Assembly: GCA_947069175.1 (NCBI GenBank)
Contig: CAMTDV010000003.1
Span: 42,251,606 to 42,315,605 of the forward strand
Source of the DNA: Scalesia atractyloides
Lineage: Eukaryota; Streptophyta; Magnoliopsida; Asterales; Asteraceae
Direction: 5' to 3'
Length of the DNA stretch: 64,000 nucleotides
The notes under the pieces: model-generated
What the model saw: only the letters and a program-made list of their open reading frames with translations
What the model was told of the DNA's origin: nothing
The model's database searches: none
Translations under genes and position numbers: made by a program
Part shown: positions 63,248 to 64,000 of the stretch, piece by piece
How the letters are laid out: every line of letters starts with the position of its first letter
How positions within the stretch are numbered: position 1 is the stretch's first letter

Positions 63248-64000
63248 ATGGCAACTGGACGTCGCGGAAATCTCAACATGACGCCTTAAGAATTAGCCGC
63301 AATGATCCAAGAAAACGTGAATGCTGCTCTGGCAGGTGTTCAAAACCCACCAGCAGCAGGAGGGGTCTTAACCCCTACAAGATGTTCCTCGACGCAAAGC
63401 CAAGTAAATTCACGGGGGCAGAAGGACCCATAAGATTGGTCCGCTGGATCGAAAAATCTGAATCAGTATTTGAAATGTGCAACTGTCTAGAGGCCAACAA
63501 GGTCAAGTATGCAGCCTCAACACTGGAAGATGGGGCACTAACTTGGTGGAATGCACAAGTCCAAACGCGTGGACTTATTGCTGCAAATGCTATGACCTGG
63601 GCCGAGTTTAAGGCCCTAATCAAAGAAGAGTACTGTAAGCGAGACAGAGTGCAACAGTTGGAGCAAACCTTATGGAACCACAAGATGGTGGGATCTGAAA
63701 TAGAGGCATACACGGCAAAACATCATGACTTGGTATTTCTATGTCCCGATCTGGCCAACACTGTGGAGAAAAGACTCGAGTTCTATCTTGGGGGTCTGGT
63801 CCCGGAGATTCAGGGTATGGTAATGGCTAGTAACCCTGCAACTGAACATCAAGCAATCCGATTGAAGCACAAACTCACCGATAAGGCGGTGGAATAAAAG
63901 AAGTTGCCAGCACGGGGTACAACTGAAGTTGCCCCTGATAACAAAAGAAAGTTTGAAGACTCGTCTGCTCGACAGTCTTCGTCATCCCAGCCGCAACAGG
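63248..64000 (+). pseudogene. gag: Tekay-like Gag, partial at window end
   Basis: This starts MATGRRGNLNMTP, then a TAA stop (63287-63289) where a glutamate or glutamine codon is expected, then ELAAMIQENVNAALAGVQNP. A frame slip near 63380 leads to the capsid domain at 63382-63897: KFTGAEGPIRLVRWIEKSES, ALTWWNAQVQTRGLIAANAM, WAEFKALIKEEYCKRDRVQQ, LWNHKMVGSEIEAYTAKHHD and FYLGGLVPEIQGMVMASNP. This is the standard retrotransposon Gag core of chromoviruses. A further stop lies at 63895-63897, after which KKLPARGTTEVAPDNKRKFE continues to the edge. The zinc knuckle would lie beyond 64000. Confidence 0.88.

Larger units (their letters stand above)
62369..64000 (+). mobile_element. Tekay-like gypsy element, internal 5' portion, cut by the window end
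   Basis: This contains the leader (62384-62572), an extra ORF, and Gag. Pol and the 3' LTR must lie beyond 64000. The element inserted in the SIRE-D extra ORF at 54755/54756; the five bases there are TACAT, and the partner duplication is outside the window. Gag sequence and long LTRs point to the Tekay/Del chromovirus group. Confidence 0.8.

Overview
The window is repeat-dense nuclear DNA of a flowering plant. It is built almost entirely of nested LTR retrotransposons, and I found no host gene, tRNA, rRNA or CRISPR array. The lineages seen (SIRE/Maximus Ty1/copia with a long 3' extra ORF; Tat, Athila and Tekay-like Ty3/gypsy) and the AT-rich LTRs fit a eudicot with a large genome. Asteraceae is my best guess from familiarity, not a proven call. 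Most ORFs are broken by stops and frameshifts.

Layout, outermost first. Gypsy-1, an old Tat-type element on the minus strand, survives as a gag piece at 14478-14660 and as gag, leader, primer site and part of an LTR at 50521-52309. On its left a minus-strand Tekay-like LTR (12786-14477, itself holding a MITE-like insert at 12929-13406) sits in its gag. That LTR was split by SIRE-A (1-12785, plus strand, continuing left of the window). SIRE-A was in turn split inside its extra ORF by SIRE-B (1477-9310), a complete but pol-less copia element with a perfect 5-bp target duplication.

In the middle, Gypsy-2 (14666-50515, minus strand, about 10 kb once inserts are removed) lies in the Gypsy-1 gag. 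It carries gag, protease, RT, RNase H and integrase on the minus strand and a multi-exon antisense ORF on the plus strand. It received three insertions: a non-autonomous Athila complex with three LTRs (15437-24167), a 13.66-kb complete SIRE-C (27492-41152) in the integrase gene, and a 3.4-kb solo LTR (46616-49997) in its own 5' LTR. All three have exact 5-bp target duplications.

On the right, SIRE-D (minus strand, from 52310) keeps its 3' LTR and a divergent version of the extra ORF, and was entered by a plus-strand Tekay-like gypsy element at 54756. A later direct duplication of 4.82 kb (52711-57532 and 57533-62354) copied the SIRE-D piece together with nearly the whole Tekay LTR. The Tekay element then runs on through its primer site, an unusual ORF upstream of gag, and a broken gag to the window end.

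Most worth a second look: six tandem hairpins with compensatory stem changes in the Tekay LTR; the large extra ORF shared by three SIRE lineages and preceded by a conserved candidate splice acceptor; the spliced antisense ORF of Gypsy-2; two family-specific dispersed 10-bp palindromes (TTCGTACGAA in SIRE, AAGGATCCTT in Tat); and the triple-LTR Athila complex.
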